A stretch of DNA of 64,000 nt from contig CM082583.2 of assembly GCA_040954595.2 (NCBI GenBank), forward strand, positions 10,478,001 through 10,542,000. Reading direction: 5' to 3'. A program made the position numbers and the translations under genes. Below, one piece after another: positions 52,227 through 64,000 of the stretch. The stretch's first letter is position 1. The number at the start of each line of letters is the position of its first letter. Origin of the DNA: Balanoglossus misakiensis (lineage: Eukaryota; Hemichordata). The notes under the pieces were generated by a model. That model was given only the letters and a program-made list of their open reading frames with translations, did not search any database and was not told the origin of the DNA.

Positions 52227-55200
52227 TATAGAAATGTGACAACGCTGCCATTCTTAACTGCACACAAGCCAGGAAAGGGGGATTCAAAGCTAATTGAAAA
52301 AAAGAATGTATGGAGAGATCCGATGGAATGCAGACATTGCATCACTGCCAAGTGAATTGGCATTCTCCGATTCAAGTATAATGAGAGCGATTCAGATTCC
52401 TTCGATAATGGTAACCAGGGATTCTGATTCATATTCAAGCCCTGGTTGATTGTATCTCGGGAACTTCGCGTTGAATTGCAATACCCGCCAAGTTTCTGAC
52501 GGGCCTTTGCTGATTTACATCCCCCCCCCCTCCCCCGCAGTGCCAACGCTATTATGCCTGCGAGGGCGCAGTTTTATCAATTATTATCTCGTTTTCGGTG
52601 GAGTCAATGATGTCGTATTATCGACATCTTCCTTCCACACCTTGAAATTTATTTCGCACAATAATTACACGTGGTTGAAGTACATGTAAGCTTACGGAGA
52701 GCAAATCCCAGGAGAATCTCCCCCTTTGACGTGTCGTAAAATACACTAAATAGAAATTAGACTCGAAGGCGGCACAGGTCGTAAAAACTAGTGAAAGAAA
52801 GTAATACTTTAAATGCGTTTTAAGGACCCAGAAAACCGTCCCTCTACGTTGGAGGTCGTGGATGCATTGACATCCTATTCATACCTGTGTGTGTGGGGTC
52901 ACAGGAAGTGACCCGCTACAAGACCTCCAACAAGCTGGTTTCACTCTGTCCTTTCCAGACTCGCAGGTTTCACAGTAAGTGAATTTCATGTTTTCGTTTA
53001 CTAATGTTGTATTCTCACGGTGGACGGGGCGGCTACCCAGTCCAGTCACACACTCAGAAAACAAGAATCACGGAGGTACACGTAATTCGATTTGGCAGGT
53101 ATGGCACAGAAAGGCCATACGTCAAAGATTTACCTAGACTTCTCACAGTGACAAATCAAACCCATGTGTTTGTAATGTTGCGCTCCGATTTCTCTGTAAT
53201 TTTTTGTCATTTTGCGCTCGCACTATTTTAAAAATATATCATAAATAGATAATAAAAATTGTAAGGCATTGTATAGGCCTATCTAAGGTCAAGAAAATAA
53301 ACTTTGTAATTCAGTCCAAACCAAAAATGTTGGTGGACTTTCCGCTGCCTTTACCTTGAAAATACACAATGTAAACTCGTGGCATTGTTTCACCTTGATG
53401 ACGTCATACTTTAGCTCATCTAGAGACATCATCGCCTTCCTTCAGTCTATTGTTTGCAGTTCTCTGCCCAGTTTGGTGTGACATTTTAATCCGTTCTTTA
53501 TAACGTTGGCTTTTATTCCATAATACCCGTCAACGAGAATAGGAAAGGATTCCCTCGGGCAATGGCATAGACAGCCTATGGGTGCAGGTAGCTTTGGTTT
53601 TAGAGCAACTCTAGAATGATTTGCGCCTAAGGGGTGCAACACGAATATTTGTAGGCTAACAGGTGCAAGAAATCAATGTATTTTATCCCAGTTTTCATGA
53701 TATAAAGAAAGCTAAATTTATTTCTTGGGAAATTGTGAACAGAAATTGAATAAGCCGGGCGGTCAACTTTACTTCGTACCAGCTGCAGCTTTCTTCTATG
53801 CATGGCTGAATTATTCGATTTCCAGTCGCTTTTGTTTTATTTTGTGCACACGGTTGATAGTAGGATTTGGCGTGTCTCAAATATTGAAAGAGGCCACTTT
53901 GTTCTTATTTCCATATTAGCTACTACAGCTGTACTGTCTGCATCAGAAGGGGACAAAAAGGTCACGGGTCAATCTTGACCAAAAATTGGGCGTGGCCTCG
54001 TTATGTGGATTTGCGGCGAATATTCTATACTTTCGTTTAACGTACAGGATTCTGGCCGCGATTTTTCGAGTTAAATCATTTTGTTACTATCATTGAAGGA
54101 TGCAAAGTACTTTGTTTTCTACAAACAATAACAGTTCTATTCGCGGCGACTAGAAGCCTTTGTTATAAGTTTTAAACAGCTACTTAGAGCATCCGAGGTT
54201 TATGTTACGCCTGATCCTTTCGATGATGACACTTCAGACTACCAGCGAACAGTCCAGCCGTTATAAGACGGATGGAAAGTGTTTACTCTCATTCTCCACT
54301 AATCGCCTTACATGTCATTGGCGTTTTCTTATTCCAATTCTAGACAATTATTAAACACTACGAGTGAGTGACTGATGTGAAGATTTAAAAACCGTGTGAT
54401 CGGCTTGGCAGCTGATTTAATTACACACGATTGCAACTGTGTCTAGAAAGATACAAATAAGCCGGGGTTCGTCATTAGTAAGTTTCAAAGTTCCCATCAT
54501 CCCGCTATCGTCAAATTCATAGTACATCCATCATCATTTTATTACACTGGAAAAGAACTCTGTCCGGATCCGTCACAGACGTCTGAGAAACCATCCCAAA
54601 CAAGAGAATTGTTCACATACCAAAACCAGCCCGGACAGACGTTTCCGCGATTATTCATATCCCCAGCTTCTCTTTGTTTACACACTTGCAAGTTTTTTGC
54701 GTTTGAAGATGGGTAGAATAAATTAGCGTTTGTGGCAGGTCTGTCGCTTTCAGAATTTAGTACGTAGTAAAATGGTGGAATCGGCCATGCTCCAGTTCTG
54801 GAGTTTGAAGTTGGCTCGATTGTGTACAGTTTTTAACGAGCACTTCCACCAGGCTAGTAACCGCGACGGTTCACCAGGTCTCTTATCGGATCGGAGAGAA
54901 ACCCCGAGGCTGGTGTGAGATAAGTGTGATGCGATGCGTTACACAGACTTGTGTATGACAAGGTCACTCTCACACACAGCCTAGATTTTTTTCGATACTG
55001 CAAACATCATTTGTAAGCTTATTCCCGTGTTAGAGACACGACAGAGCAGATGCACTTTACGTGTCTTCTCTCCAGTGGTTAATTAGGGGTCTCCTTCCCC
55101 CTATTACGATGACACACTCCGCCCCCGTGCTATTTAACAGCGACAAAGCTGACTTGCCCATTATTTACACAGTTATTACTCTTATTTGCTCGCGGTTTAT

Positions 55201-56832
55201 TTAAGTTATAACAAATGCCTCTAGTCAGAAGTCAAGTGTTTACCGACGGCCGCAATATTTGCACCCGGCAGAGTTTCAGCCTCGTTTTATTTTTTTGTAG
55301 ACCTGTCTGGGGTAACGAATTCAACGCTTGAATAGAGTTGATCACAATCTTCATGAATTAAAACCAACTTAAGCATCACTTCTTTTCGAATGCAGTTTTT
55401 TTTCATTGAAAGACTCGTGTGTTATGTAATACGGCCACTCACATGCACGATCTTAGCTAATTGTACGCATGCGTAGGAAGCTGCATACTGTCTGATAATG
55501 AACTGCACAAGTCTCTGACCTGCATCACGCATTTTGTACGCACGACGTTGAACTAAGGTAGGTTAACTTGAGTTACCCTTCAACACTTTTGAAATATCAG
55601 GAGAGACAGAAAGGAACGCCGTTTTCCTTGTAGCCAGTAATTGTGAAACGAACGTTTCCTTGCTGTGGGAAATTTCTTCAACCCACTTGTACCGCTTCTG
55701 GTGAATGGAAAAGACGAATCCACGTGAAAGAAAGCGTTTATTTTGAGTCTTCCGTCTTCATGATCATTGATGGAATTTGCTCTGTTACGGAATTTAGCGT
55801 CCTTTTCCAGCGAAGGAATATCGGAAACATGCATGCGGATTTCAGATTGGAGATGGGTAATTATATAAATAGAAACAGGGGAAGGACGCCTTAGCTTAGA
55901 TGTCTACTTCTCAGTTTTGTTCAAAGCGGGGTGCAGGACGCGCATGACTGGTTTTGACAGGACCTGATCATAATATTATAGCTTTGTTTCCCGCTCACCG
56001 GTGTCAGTGAATGTGCTTGGTAATGCAAAGAGGCTAATTTATGTGTCGATCACTGACTATTTAAACACACGACAAATAAGAAGGGAATTCTAACTGTACG
56101 TCGGGTAATTACCCATTGTTGTCCAGATTCTATGCTTTGGTTGACCCCTTAATCTTCCAGGCATTCAAGCATGTAGATCCGCAATTAACACCCTTCTTGG
56201 AGTTCTTAAGGCATCCCTTGTAATACCGCAACGAAAATGGTGAGATTTCGTTTCAGGTAGTCAACTAAGGGACTTTGGCTTTTGGATACCAGTAAACTCT
56301 AAACAATGACATGAGAAGACGGGCATGTTGACATAGATATAATACCAATGGCATTCATAAGGTGGACTGGCGTTACCAGAGGAGGGATATTCGTCACCAC
56401 GCATATGATTAACACTTTCTCCTGCTCTGTTGCTTTGATCTCTTTGTCGGTGTTTGTTTTGCTATGTTTGCAAAAGGTCTGTGGTTTAAGCAAGCGCGGC
56501 CCTGTTATCATGGTGGTGGTCTTGCATGCAAGAATATCGGCACATACAGCTACCGTTATATAGACACGTTGCGCAATCAGGATGCGTCCATTCTCTGTGA
56601 TAACATGTATCTTCTTTCCGTGAGCATTTCTTTTTAGTTTCCATTTCGTCGTCTCAGTTAAGCCAGCGCTACCTTTGTCAACAACTTCGTGGAAGTTACA
56701 AGTACGTGTACTTCGTGCCATCACGTTGTCGTTGAAAGACTGACAAGAGCGCCACCAATGGTCAGATGGCTTTTCAGGATAAATTGGGCCTCGTTTTATT
56801 TCTCATTTGCTGCTAAGATGGTGATGTTGATG
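52227..56832. other. Non-coding or unresolved stretch
   Basis: Somewhat richer in GC and CpG than the first half of the window, with many short open frames on both strands, but no domain or paired splice borders convincing enough to call. A C10-T-C5 run lies at 52521-52536, G-rich on the minus strand and followed by GCAG. Confidence 0.4.
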
Positions 56833-56833
56833 G

Positions 56834-56867
<34 letters not shown>

Positions 56868-56945
56868 TGATGATGATGATGGTGATGGTGGTGGTGGTGG
56901 TGGTGGTGGTGGTGGTGGTGGTGGTGGTGGTGGTGGTGGTGGTGG
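56833..56945. repeat. Compound (GAT)n-(GGT)n microsatellite
   Basis: Tandem GAT/ATG units to about 56880 pass into a pure GGT run at about 56888-56945. Read as codons it would give poly-Met, poly-Asp and poly-Gly, which is a repeat artefact rather than a protein. Confidence 0.95.
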
Positions 56946-59123
56946 AGAGGAATTCTTTCGACCACGTTTACTTGGGTTTTCCTTTCATCTTCACACGCAC
57001 ACTATGTTGACAGAGTACACATGTAAATGTGATCGTGAGTCTATAGTGCTTCAAAATGGATGAAATCAGTCAAATCAAATTCCAATGACCACTAATCCAT
57101 CTGAGGAAATCACTTGATGGTGAGTGCTGACATTGGTCCAATACAACGCAAAGCCCTACCCCGGGCGCTGCTGTTGTTCTCCGTTGTTACTGGTGGAGGC
57201 ACACAACAAACAGTGCATCCAGCAAGTTTCACCACACCCCATGGCTAAACTGTTCTTTGAGGCCTGGTTGACTGTAACTGTCGAGGCCTATTATTGTGTT
57301 GGTTTTGTTATTGTTTTTGTCGTGTATAGCAACTTGATTATCTTGAGGTACCAGTCTGAAAGACGGGCAATCGACCATTGTTCTGCATCGTCTGTAGAAT
57401 GAAACTAAAAAAAAACATTGTGTTGTACTTAATCTCAACATTGCCAAGAGTATCTTAGTGACATTTTTGATATTTTGAAAATATTTTGGTTTGGTGTGTC
57501 TTGACTTCTGGTGCCTATTCCCCCCCCCCCCCACCCCCGCAAAAGAGACAAACGTTAATATCAATTTCCGTCGCTGATTCTAGAATTATCTGATTATGTC
57601 ACGACCTGGAACTTGACGTGAACATGTGATTCCGGATTGTTATTTCAGCGCTATAGAAATAGAAATGTCCACCTACTGATCGGAAGAATTGATTTACTCT
57701 TGTTTCGCCTACTCCCAACAGGAAGTACATGTATATTCTTTTATTCCGTGTTTTATGTGAGAACTTTCTGACATTTCAACTTCATGGGGGCTGTAAAAAT
57801 AAGTTATGGCAGGACATTCGTTAAAACAATTTTTTTTTGCACGCTTTGGTCTATTACTGGCCATTGCATAGACGTAAATTAATGAATTGTTGGGAATGAT
57901 GGCCTCTTTTAAGTTTAGGCTATGATACCGCCCCCTACAGTTTCATTTTGGTTCGTTCCCTAGTTTTCCACAACTGCACAAGGCCAACGTCGTCTGGTAT
58001 TCATGAAGTCTGGTTGCTCCCGTTTGGATACAATTTGGTGGCTATCCCCCTTGTCTGATGGTGAGCAATACCCTTTGTATTAGACATCGGATATCAGTGA
58101 TCATTAATCGATAATTAATCAATCGAATTGTAGACAATGGAATTCACATATTCCAAAGTGAAACCACTCTTGTTAGGAAGAGAGCGAAGTCTGTATTGTT
58201 CACAGTCGTATTTGCATGTAACAGTCAAATTGAATCATGAATCACAATGACCGATTTTGGGAAATTCGGCTTTGCGTGCGTAGGTTGTACAGGAACATGC
58301 GAAGTCATCGTCTATAGCTGAGCTAAGTTATGCGTTTGCGTAGGACGTTGGAATTTTATGCCGTGATGCATATAATAGAAAACAGAATGTGATTGCGTAA
58401 TGGAAAATTTCTAATATCATGAGGAGTGGTGGAACACTATCACTAAAGTTGGACATATCAAATAAATATATGCTCGCTTTTGGTAGACTTATTCTGTGGT
58501 CAAGTTTTAATACTTGCGTGAATATTTCATCCGTGAAATCATTCGATAGGATTCAGCCAGTCCTTGTCAATATTCAACATTTGAATTATCTCTCAATGTC
58601 GGAAATTAAGGCCCTTCTATCATCATGTCACTTGTCTGTGCCAATCGAGACAAGATGTCATTTCCCGTTGAAATAAAACAGCTTGCAAATGTTATACTGC
58701 CACTTCCCGAAACTGGGAGATAAATCTGTTTTTAATTCCACACTACTGGGAAATACAGTTTTATAACTTATACAGTCCTAGTAGACAGCTTCTAGTATTT
58801 ATTTCTGAAAGGTACTTATCTAACTCGCTGAAAGAAAAGACTATACAAACAGGTTGAACCATAGACAGTGTCTATGGTTGAACTTGTTATACAGTCGTGA
58901 TCTCGGACCCAGATTCTTTCACGCAAAGGTTCTTTATTTATTAGATACGTTGGTCATATTAAGTATGGCATTGTGTCTAAATAATAAGCGACTGGTGGTG
59001 TTGATTGTTTTTATACCCTAACATAAACTTAACCCTCCGACCTTGGCTGATGAGATGGACGTTACATGCTGCCAATTTGCGTTCGAATACAGGGAATATT
59101 GGATCGAGGTCGGAATTTTTGGT
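56946..59123. other. Unresolved stretch with homopolymer C run
   Basis: Holds C13-A-C5 at 57520-57538 (G-rich on the minus strand) and a short palindrome CCATAGACA-G-TGTCTATGG at 58859-58877. A plus-strand frame ending at 57402 includes one membrane-like hydrophobic stretch but has no supporting splice sites. Confidence 0.4.
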
Positions 59124-59137
59124 CTGCCCCCTGCTGG
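59124..59137 (-). promoter_or_regulatory. CTCF-like motif, full consensus match
   Basis: Read on the minus strand the site is CCAGCAGGGGGCAG, which fits CCASYAGRKGGCRS at every position. It points towards the similar plus-strand site at 50092. Motif match only. Confidence 0.5.
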
Positions 59138-61178
59138 TGGCAGACGTTCACTGTTTTGCTGAAGTTGAAGTTTGCTCACTTTAAGGAACAAAGTCACCGT
59201 TTTTTGACATACTGGCGGTTTTTATTTTTCACAGTCAATATTACTACCTTGATACTCTTAAAGACCATTCATACCTAGAAAATGATACCCATTAGTGGTA
59301 AACGATTTGACATCTCAGACCCCGTGCCATCACATCATTAATTGCTTTCAATGTTAAGCAGAGATTAGGAGTAATGAATTCGTTTTACCTTTACTAACCT
59401 CTCTCTGTCAATTAATTGTAATAACTGACCTTTCAAGAGGTTTATGTCTTTGTAGAGTTTAGTTCAGGCCTTGGGATAATAGAGACGAAATTCTTAAGGA
59501 ACTTTTGTGTTAATATTATTTGGCTTAAACCGCGTCTGTTGGAATCACACGTTTAATTTTGATTGAGCGGTCTTATACAACAGCCCTTCACATCTATACG
59601 CAATTCTAAATCTCATCACTGTAATCTTATAAGTTATAAGTCAAGGTCTTAATGACCTATGTAGAAAATAAGTGCTTGAATGTTTATATCTCCTGATCGA
59701 AGGCTAGATTTTTTTTCGGCTTTTGAAGCCCCTGGCGGCAAAAGTCCTGCTGATTACACAAGTGGCACTTTCCCACACGGAAAACATCCAGTCTTGTAGA
59801 CAATCAGAACACGGTCACGTTTTTGCTTTCATCTTTGTAATCTACCCCATGTATTATGACGTAGGATTGGCCAACATTTAGGATCGCATTACTAAATGCT
59901 GGCAGTGTGTGCTTAAAAAAAGTTGTGGTCGGGATATAACCTGTAGGCGTCTGTGTGCATTCTGTGGTGAGTTCTGACTTGCCTTCCTTTCTCGATTTTT
60001 CCACAAAACCGCAAAGTTGACAGGAACTGCATGCAGAGCTGATAGAAAACGCCCGGATCAGTGTTAAGTGGACTGTACCTGCGGTGTGACTTCAAACACT
60101 GAACCGGACTTTCGGGGTTATCAGGAGAATAGGAGGGCGGTCGATGTACTATGCCTATGGGATATGTTGACAAGTTTAGAGGATAGCGTGGGATGGTGTT
60201 CGTGAACACTCTGATAATTCTTTATCGTTTAGTTCGTCGGCATTAGCTAACTCCCCGCGCCCTTGGGATGAGGTCTGGTCATTTAAATACTGAGAGACCT
60301 CATCATCACTTGTTGCATCTTCAGTTCATCGGTTGCTTGAAAGCATTTAAACTTCCAGGTGACATTGTGATTAAAACCTTTTGAGGAATAGTTAACGGAA
60401 GGTCGAAGTCAGTACCGACAGATTATTTTTGTTTTACAGAGGTCTAGGATATATGGAAAAAGACAACATCTGAAAATAACTTGTCACCTCTGAGGGTCAA
60501 ATGATAATCTTTCTGAAACATGATCCACGACCGTTCAGTGACTTGTGGGTTAATCTGCATTGGAAACCCCCTTTTTGTCACGTTTGACGAAAATATTGGT
60601 TTGTGGCACTGTCAAATGTAGGTCGTTCAGTGACCTTGTGGAGAGAAGCGAGCTGCGATACGCATCGTATTTCTTGCCCGTGTTATTACTCCTTTGAGGG
60701 CACATGCCAGATGAATAAGCCGTTTACGTGGGCCACGTTTCATAAATGCCGTGTTCGTATAACGGCAATACTTGTTCATAAATGCGACGAGAATTTGTGA
60801 GCTGGAAACTATTTTAATGGAGGTCGACCTCATGTGGCCCTATGTGTTCGCAATATCTCTCGCAGAGACTTGGACAGTGTACTCCATAGCATAAACTCGA
60901 AGCGTCGGACTGAAATTTGATTTCACAGATGCGGTATTTTGTACTCTCATTATAATATCTATGGACATTGCATTTAACTGTTCACAAAACAATGTGATGC
61001 TTTCTGTAGTCATTTCATTATGACATCAAAATAGTTCAGGAATTTTAAGCTGTAATCACTATTCCATTGGCACATATACAGTGCACTCATGGTACATGTT
61101 GCAACCTCTGCCCGGAATCAAAATTCATCGTAAGTCAAGTTTAAAGACGTGCGTTGAAAACCTCATGGAAACTTTGGA
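59138..61178. other. Unresolved intergenic stretch
   Basis: Short open frames on both strands without recognisable domains. No repeat or RNA gene was recognised. Confidence 0.4.
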
Positions 61179-61197
61179 GGGGTGGGTGGGTTGGGGG
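61179..61197 (+). other. G-quadruplex motif
   Basis: Four G-runs (4, 3, 3 and 5) separated by loops of 1, 1 and 2 bases. Very short loops are the arrangement expected to fold most stably. It lies about 240 bases before the candidate terminal exon. Confidence 0.6.
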
Positions 61198-61439
61198 AAT
61201 TGAGTACAATGGCCTTTTCTTCAGAGGCTTTCGTCTTTTCTTTCCGGAGCTGCAAATCCCATGAAAAATATCCTTCACATCCCCTTGTGCATGTCAAACG
61301 GTCCTCCCCTCACAAGTTGAAGTCAAATACTTTTTCCGCTATCATAAGTGCATATCGCTTTGGTACATTAGAGAACACTCACGTAAGGACTTGTATGTCC
61401 ACGATTTGAAATTTAATATCTTCGTGCCGTTCGTTTTAG

Positions 61440-61606
61440 GTTACACTGCTGTCGTGCCGTGCTGTTCTGAATCTGACAAGACACAACTGATGACAGCCAA
61501 GGGCGTGGAATTAAGTCACCGATCCCAAACAGGCGAAGTTGACAATGAAGTTTCCGCCAAGGCCAACGCTATGTTTTCAATAGAAGATAAATTAATCGTC
61601 AAGTAA
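61440..61606 (+). other. Candidate 3' terminal coding exon
   Basis: An acceptor-like GTTCGTTTTAG ends at 61439. After it, a phase-1 frame of about 55 codons runs to TAA at 61604-61606, with coding-like codon choice (GCC, AAG, GTC, CTG frequent), a Cys-Cys near its start and the end EDKLIVK. No family is recognised. Frames just downstream (61609-61830 and 61939-62208) also look coding-like but are not joined by clear splice sites, so this could also be part of a decayed gene. Confidence 0.25.
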
Positions 61607-64000
61607 TTTTGTCGCTTGTGTGTGTAAAGAAGGAACACGTTGACGCATCGTCAACCGAGCAGTGTCTCATCCTTCGCGTGACTGTCAGGAGAACTTCGTT
61701 GGAATTGGTGCTGGACATCTCCAAGGGTGTTTCCTCAGGGACGGGCGGTGCTGTGATTGACGGCGCGACGGACCTTGTGAACTTGGTCAAGAGATCGGCT
61801 TATACGCAATACAGATTTCTTGCCGAGTAGGTCCGTTATTGAATTACATAAACAGAGGTCTTTGCGAAATCCGTGTGTACAGAAGCCCTGTTTTTGCGTT
61901 GATAGCTCTTGGCACTTGAGCTTGGAACTTAGCGGAGGTTGCAGAACTATGTCTGTGAAGTATGCCGCGATGCTGGCACCCAATTCGGTTTGCTAATAGA
62001 GTCTACGAGGAGTAACGTTCCTGGGAAAGTTGGAAAAGGAAAAAAGTCGTTACACGGTCTACTCATCTCTGCGCTGAGGACAACTCGTTGTGCGTCAAGG
62101 ACTCTCTTCGTCGTGGAAAAGGAAGGACGGGACGAATACTTTAATCCTTCCTTGGAAGACCGGATGATGCTTGACATGTACTTGGCGTCACCCTGTGTTT
62201 TACTTTAAAAGCGCCACTGCTGTCTTCCATTTACTAATATTCAGGGACAGAAAATGAACTCAATACGAATGTTGCTGTCGTCCGTCAAATTAAGGTAGGC
62301 GTGCATGTTCAATTTGGTTTATTTTGCTAAGCTGAGAGTAGTTTAATAGATCGTTACTGGATGGAATGTTGTTGTTTTGCTGTGCATTTCATGTTTGACT
62401 CCAGCCATTACAAATGACAAGCATATATCATGGTTGAAACGTCTCACCGCATGGCAAATGTGCGTGATGGCAATTTGAGTAAATTGTACAGGATTTAGCC
62501 AAAAAGCACATCTTGCCAAGTTCACCATCAATTATCATTTTGCCAAATAATTCGGAGATTGTTCAAATGCTTGGTACACATGAACTAGTCTGCCAGAACT
62601 GTTGCCGCTGTTCTGATGTAGACTGCCACCGTTTCACCGGTGCATACCTGAAGCGTCTAGAACAATGACCGGTTCAACAGGACTGTATCGTTCTCATGTA
62701 TGCACAGGCTCGTGTAAACACGGGCGACATGTTTACAATACAATTTCAGCGAGAACAGTAACAGCACGAACCCATTAGCTAATAGGCGTAGTTACCCGCA
62801 AAGACCTTTCTCTGTAGTTTATAAATGTGAAAATGTCGGTATCCTACTGAGTTCGGACGCGCGAGAAATCGGATTCCACGGTTGATATCGATAGGAAGCA
62901 CCTGATGAATAATAAGGAGAACTGGCCTGTCTGATATCGTTCGTAGACTGTGGTGCTCGCCAGAAAAGTCGTGAATGTGTTTTCAACCAGGTGAAGTGAA
63001 CGAACGGCGACCCACAGAAACAGCGATGACCTTTATCACGCAAATGCCTGAATGTTCACAACGATTAGAGAGGGACTCCGATTCCAATTAAATTTGAAAG
63101 TGCCATTGAAATCAAAGAATGTCGCATGCATACAACCAGTCCGTTCAGTTGCCAGTATTAGGTGTAGACTGCGGAGTCACAACCCAACCCGACGAACGCA
63201 TAACAATCCCTTTGTTATTCGACAGTAGTCGTGATTTTATGTGAATTCGTTGTGAACTGCCAGTATGTTAATTTTTCCATTAAATCGCGGCGATTCCCTC
63301 CGTAGCATTCAGGGAACCGTGCAGTATAATAACAACAGTTTGGGTAAAAACCTTGCGGGGAGATATTGCCCTTTCCACTGGGCAGAAAAATGATAATTGA
63401 ATCAATATCTTTGGTATGTTTGCAATTTTTACATTGTTTGTCCTTTGTTCATTTTGCTGTATTGTGGGAGAGATATTTCGACATGTGCGCACACGACCGC
63501 CGTGACGAAATGTATACGCAACACCTCGACCCACACACCCCTGAAACGCAAATGGAAAAGTCTCGAAAGGCTCTCTTCTTCGTGGGCGGTTGGGAGTGAC
63601 TATTAAACGTTAGGTATGCTTCATTGGAAATATCAGTATCATAGTTCAATGGAATAAAGTGAGACAGTGCCTGCCTTCGCCTCCTCGCTGACACAACTGC
63701 GAACTAGTTATTTACAGAGCCCTTGGAAAGCCCTCTAACTGGCAACGGGTCAATCTTGAGGGGAAGATTACAAGTACGGTTTATTTCCGTCCGGCGGAGT
63801 CTTTATAGGAGCCAATTCAGCGTCTTGTCTTCGGCGGGTGGAGTTAGTGTCTGTGTGTGTTCAGGGGGGTTAAGGTTGTCTGTGAACACCCAACACCCAT
63901 GCAAGGGCTGGTCGTGAATCCATGGACTATGTAGCCTTCTGTGGCTTTCCAAGTGCGTACAATATTGTGCCGTTGAACAAGACCTTAGGCGATGACAAAA
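61607..64000. other. Unresolved 3' end of the window
   Basis: Moderate GC, with open frames on both strands between 61600 and 62210 and nothing convincing after that. AATAAA occurs at about 63653. No mobile-element protein or RNA gene was recognised. Confidence 0.4.

Noticed and set aside
52076-52546. 156-codon minus-strand open frame antisense to the secretory candidate
   Set aside because: Starts in the C-rich simple-sequence run, lacks a signal or domain, and the plus-strand reading has better features; kept only as a caution.
56689-57063. 124-codon open frame with poly-Met, poly-Asp and poly-Gly
   Set aside because: It is the translation of the GAT/GGT microsatellite.
57124-57402. Plus-strand frame with a membrane-like hydrophobic stretch
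   Set aside because: Val/Phe/Ile richness follows from T-rich DNA; no convincing acceptor and an antisense frame of equal length.
1-64000. tRNA genes, rRNA, CRISPR arrays, bacterial operons, transposase or reverse transcriptase genes
   Set aside because: Looked for A/B-box pairs, regularly spaced direct repeats and catalytic motifs; none was convincing in this eukaryotic window.

Overview
This is a gene-poor, AT-leaning animal (metazoan) window. Three genes can be supported firmly. All three are class A (rhodopsin-type) GPCRs of the somatostatin / allatostatin-C receptor kind, on alternating strands: 519-1610 (-), 39386-40685 (+) and 44989-46095 (-). Near-intronless receptor genes, splice-like borders with pyrimidine tracts, animal poly(A) signals, trinucleotide microsatellites and long non-coding gaps all indicate a eukaryote. 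The receptor type, the base composition and many TACATGTA palindromes fit a marine invertebrate deuterostome (hemichordate, echinoderm or cephalochordate). That placement is inference; the species cannot be fixed from the sequence alone.

Layout. 1-1.7 kb holds receptor A on the minus strand. 1.7-39.3 kb is a roughly 37-kb stretch with no convincing gene. It carries an ATG microsatellite (19.06 kb), a 46-bp tandem duplication (21.97 kb), several hairpins and a 142-bp foldback element (36.28 kb). 39.4-40.8 kb holds receptor B, the best-resolved gene: 5' acceptor, main exon, a short GC-AG intron in the C-tail, a terminal exon ending in a class I PDZ ligand, and a poly(A) signal. 40.8-45.0 kb is the tail-to-tail spacer between B and C and includes a degenerate ~40-bp minisatellite. 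45.0-46.1 kb holds receptor C. 46.1-64 kb is richer in GC and in exon-like pieces. Among them are a possible GC-rich 5' exon (50.78-51.25 kb), a secretory open frame with signal peptide and five glycosylation sequons (51.85-52.23 kb), a possible 3' terminal exon (61.44-61.61 kb), two CTCF-like motifs, a strong G-quadruplex motif and a compound microsatellite. None of these exon candidates is proven.

Function. The three receptors share the Asp 3.32 / Gln 3.36 pair and an extracellular-loop-2 Cys...Trp-Pro motif. In vertebrate somatostatin receptors these mark a peptide pocket that couples to Gi/o. The three differ at pocket position 6.55, at the DRY motif and in their tails, so they look like a local duplication set whose ligand choice and intracellular partners have diverged.
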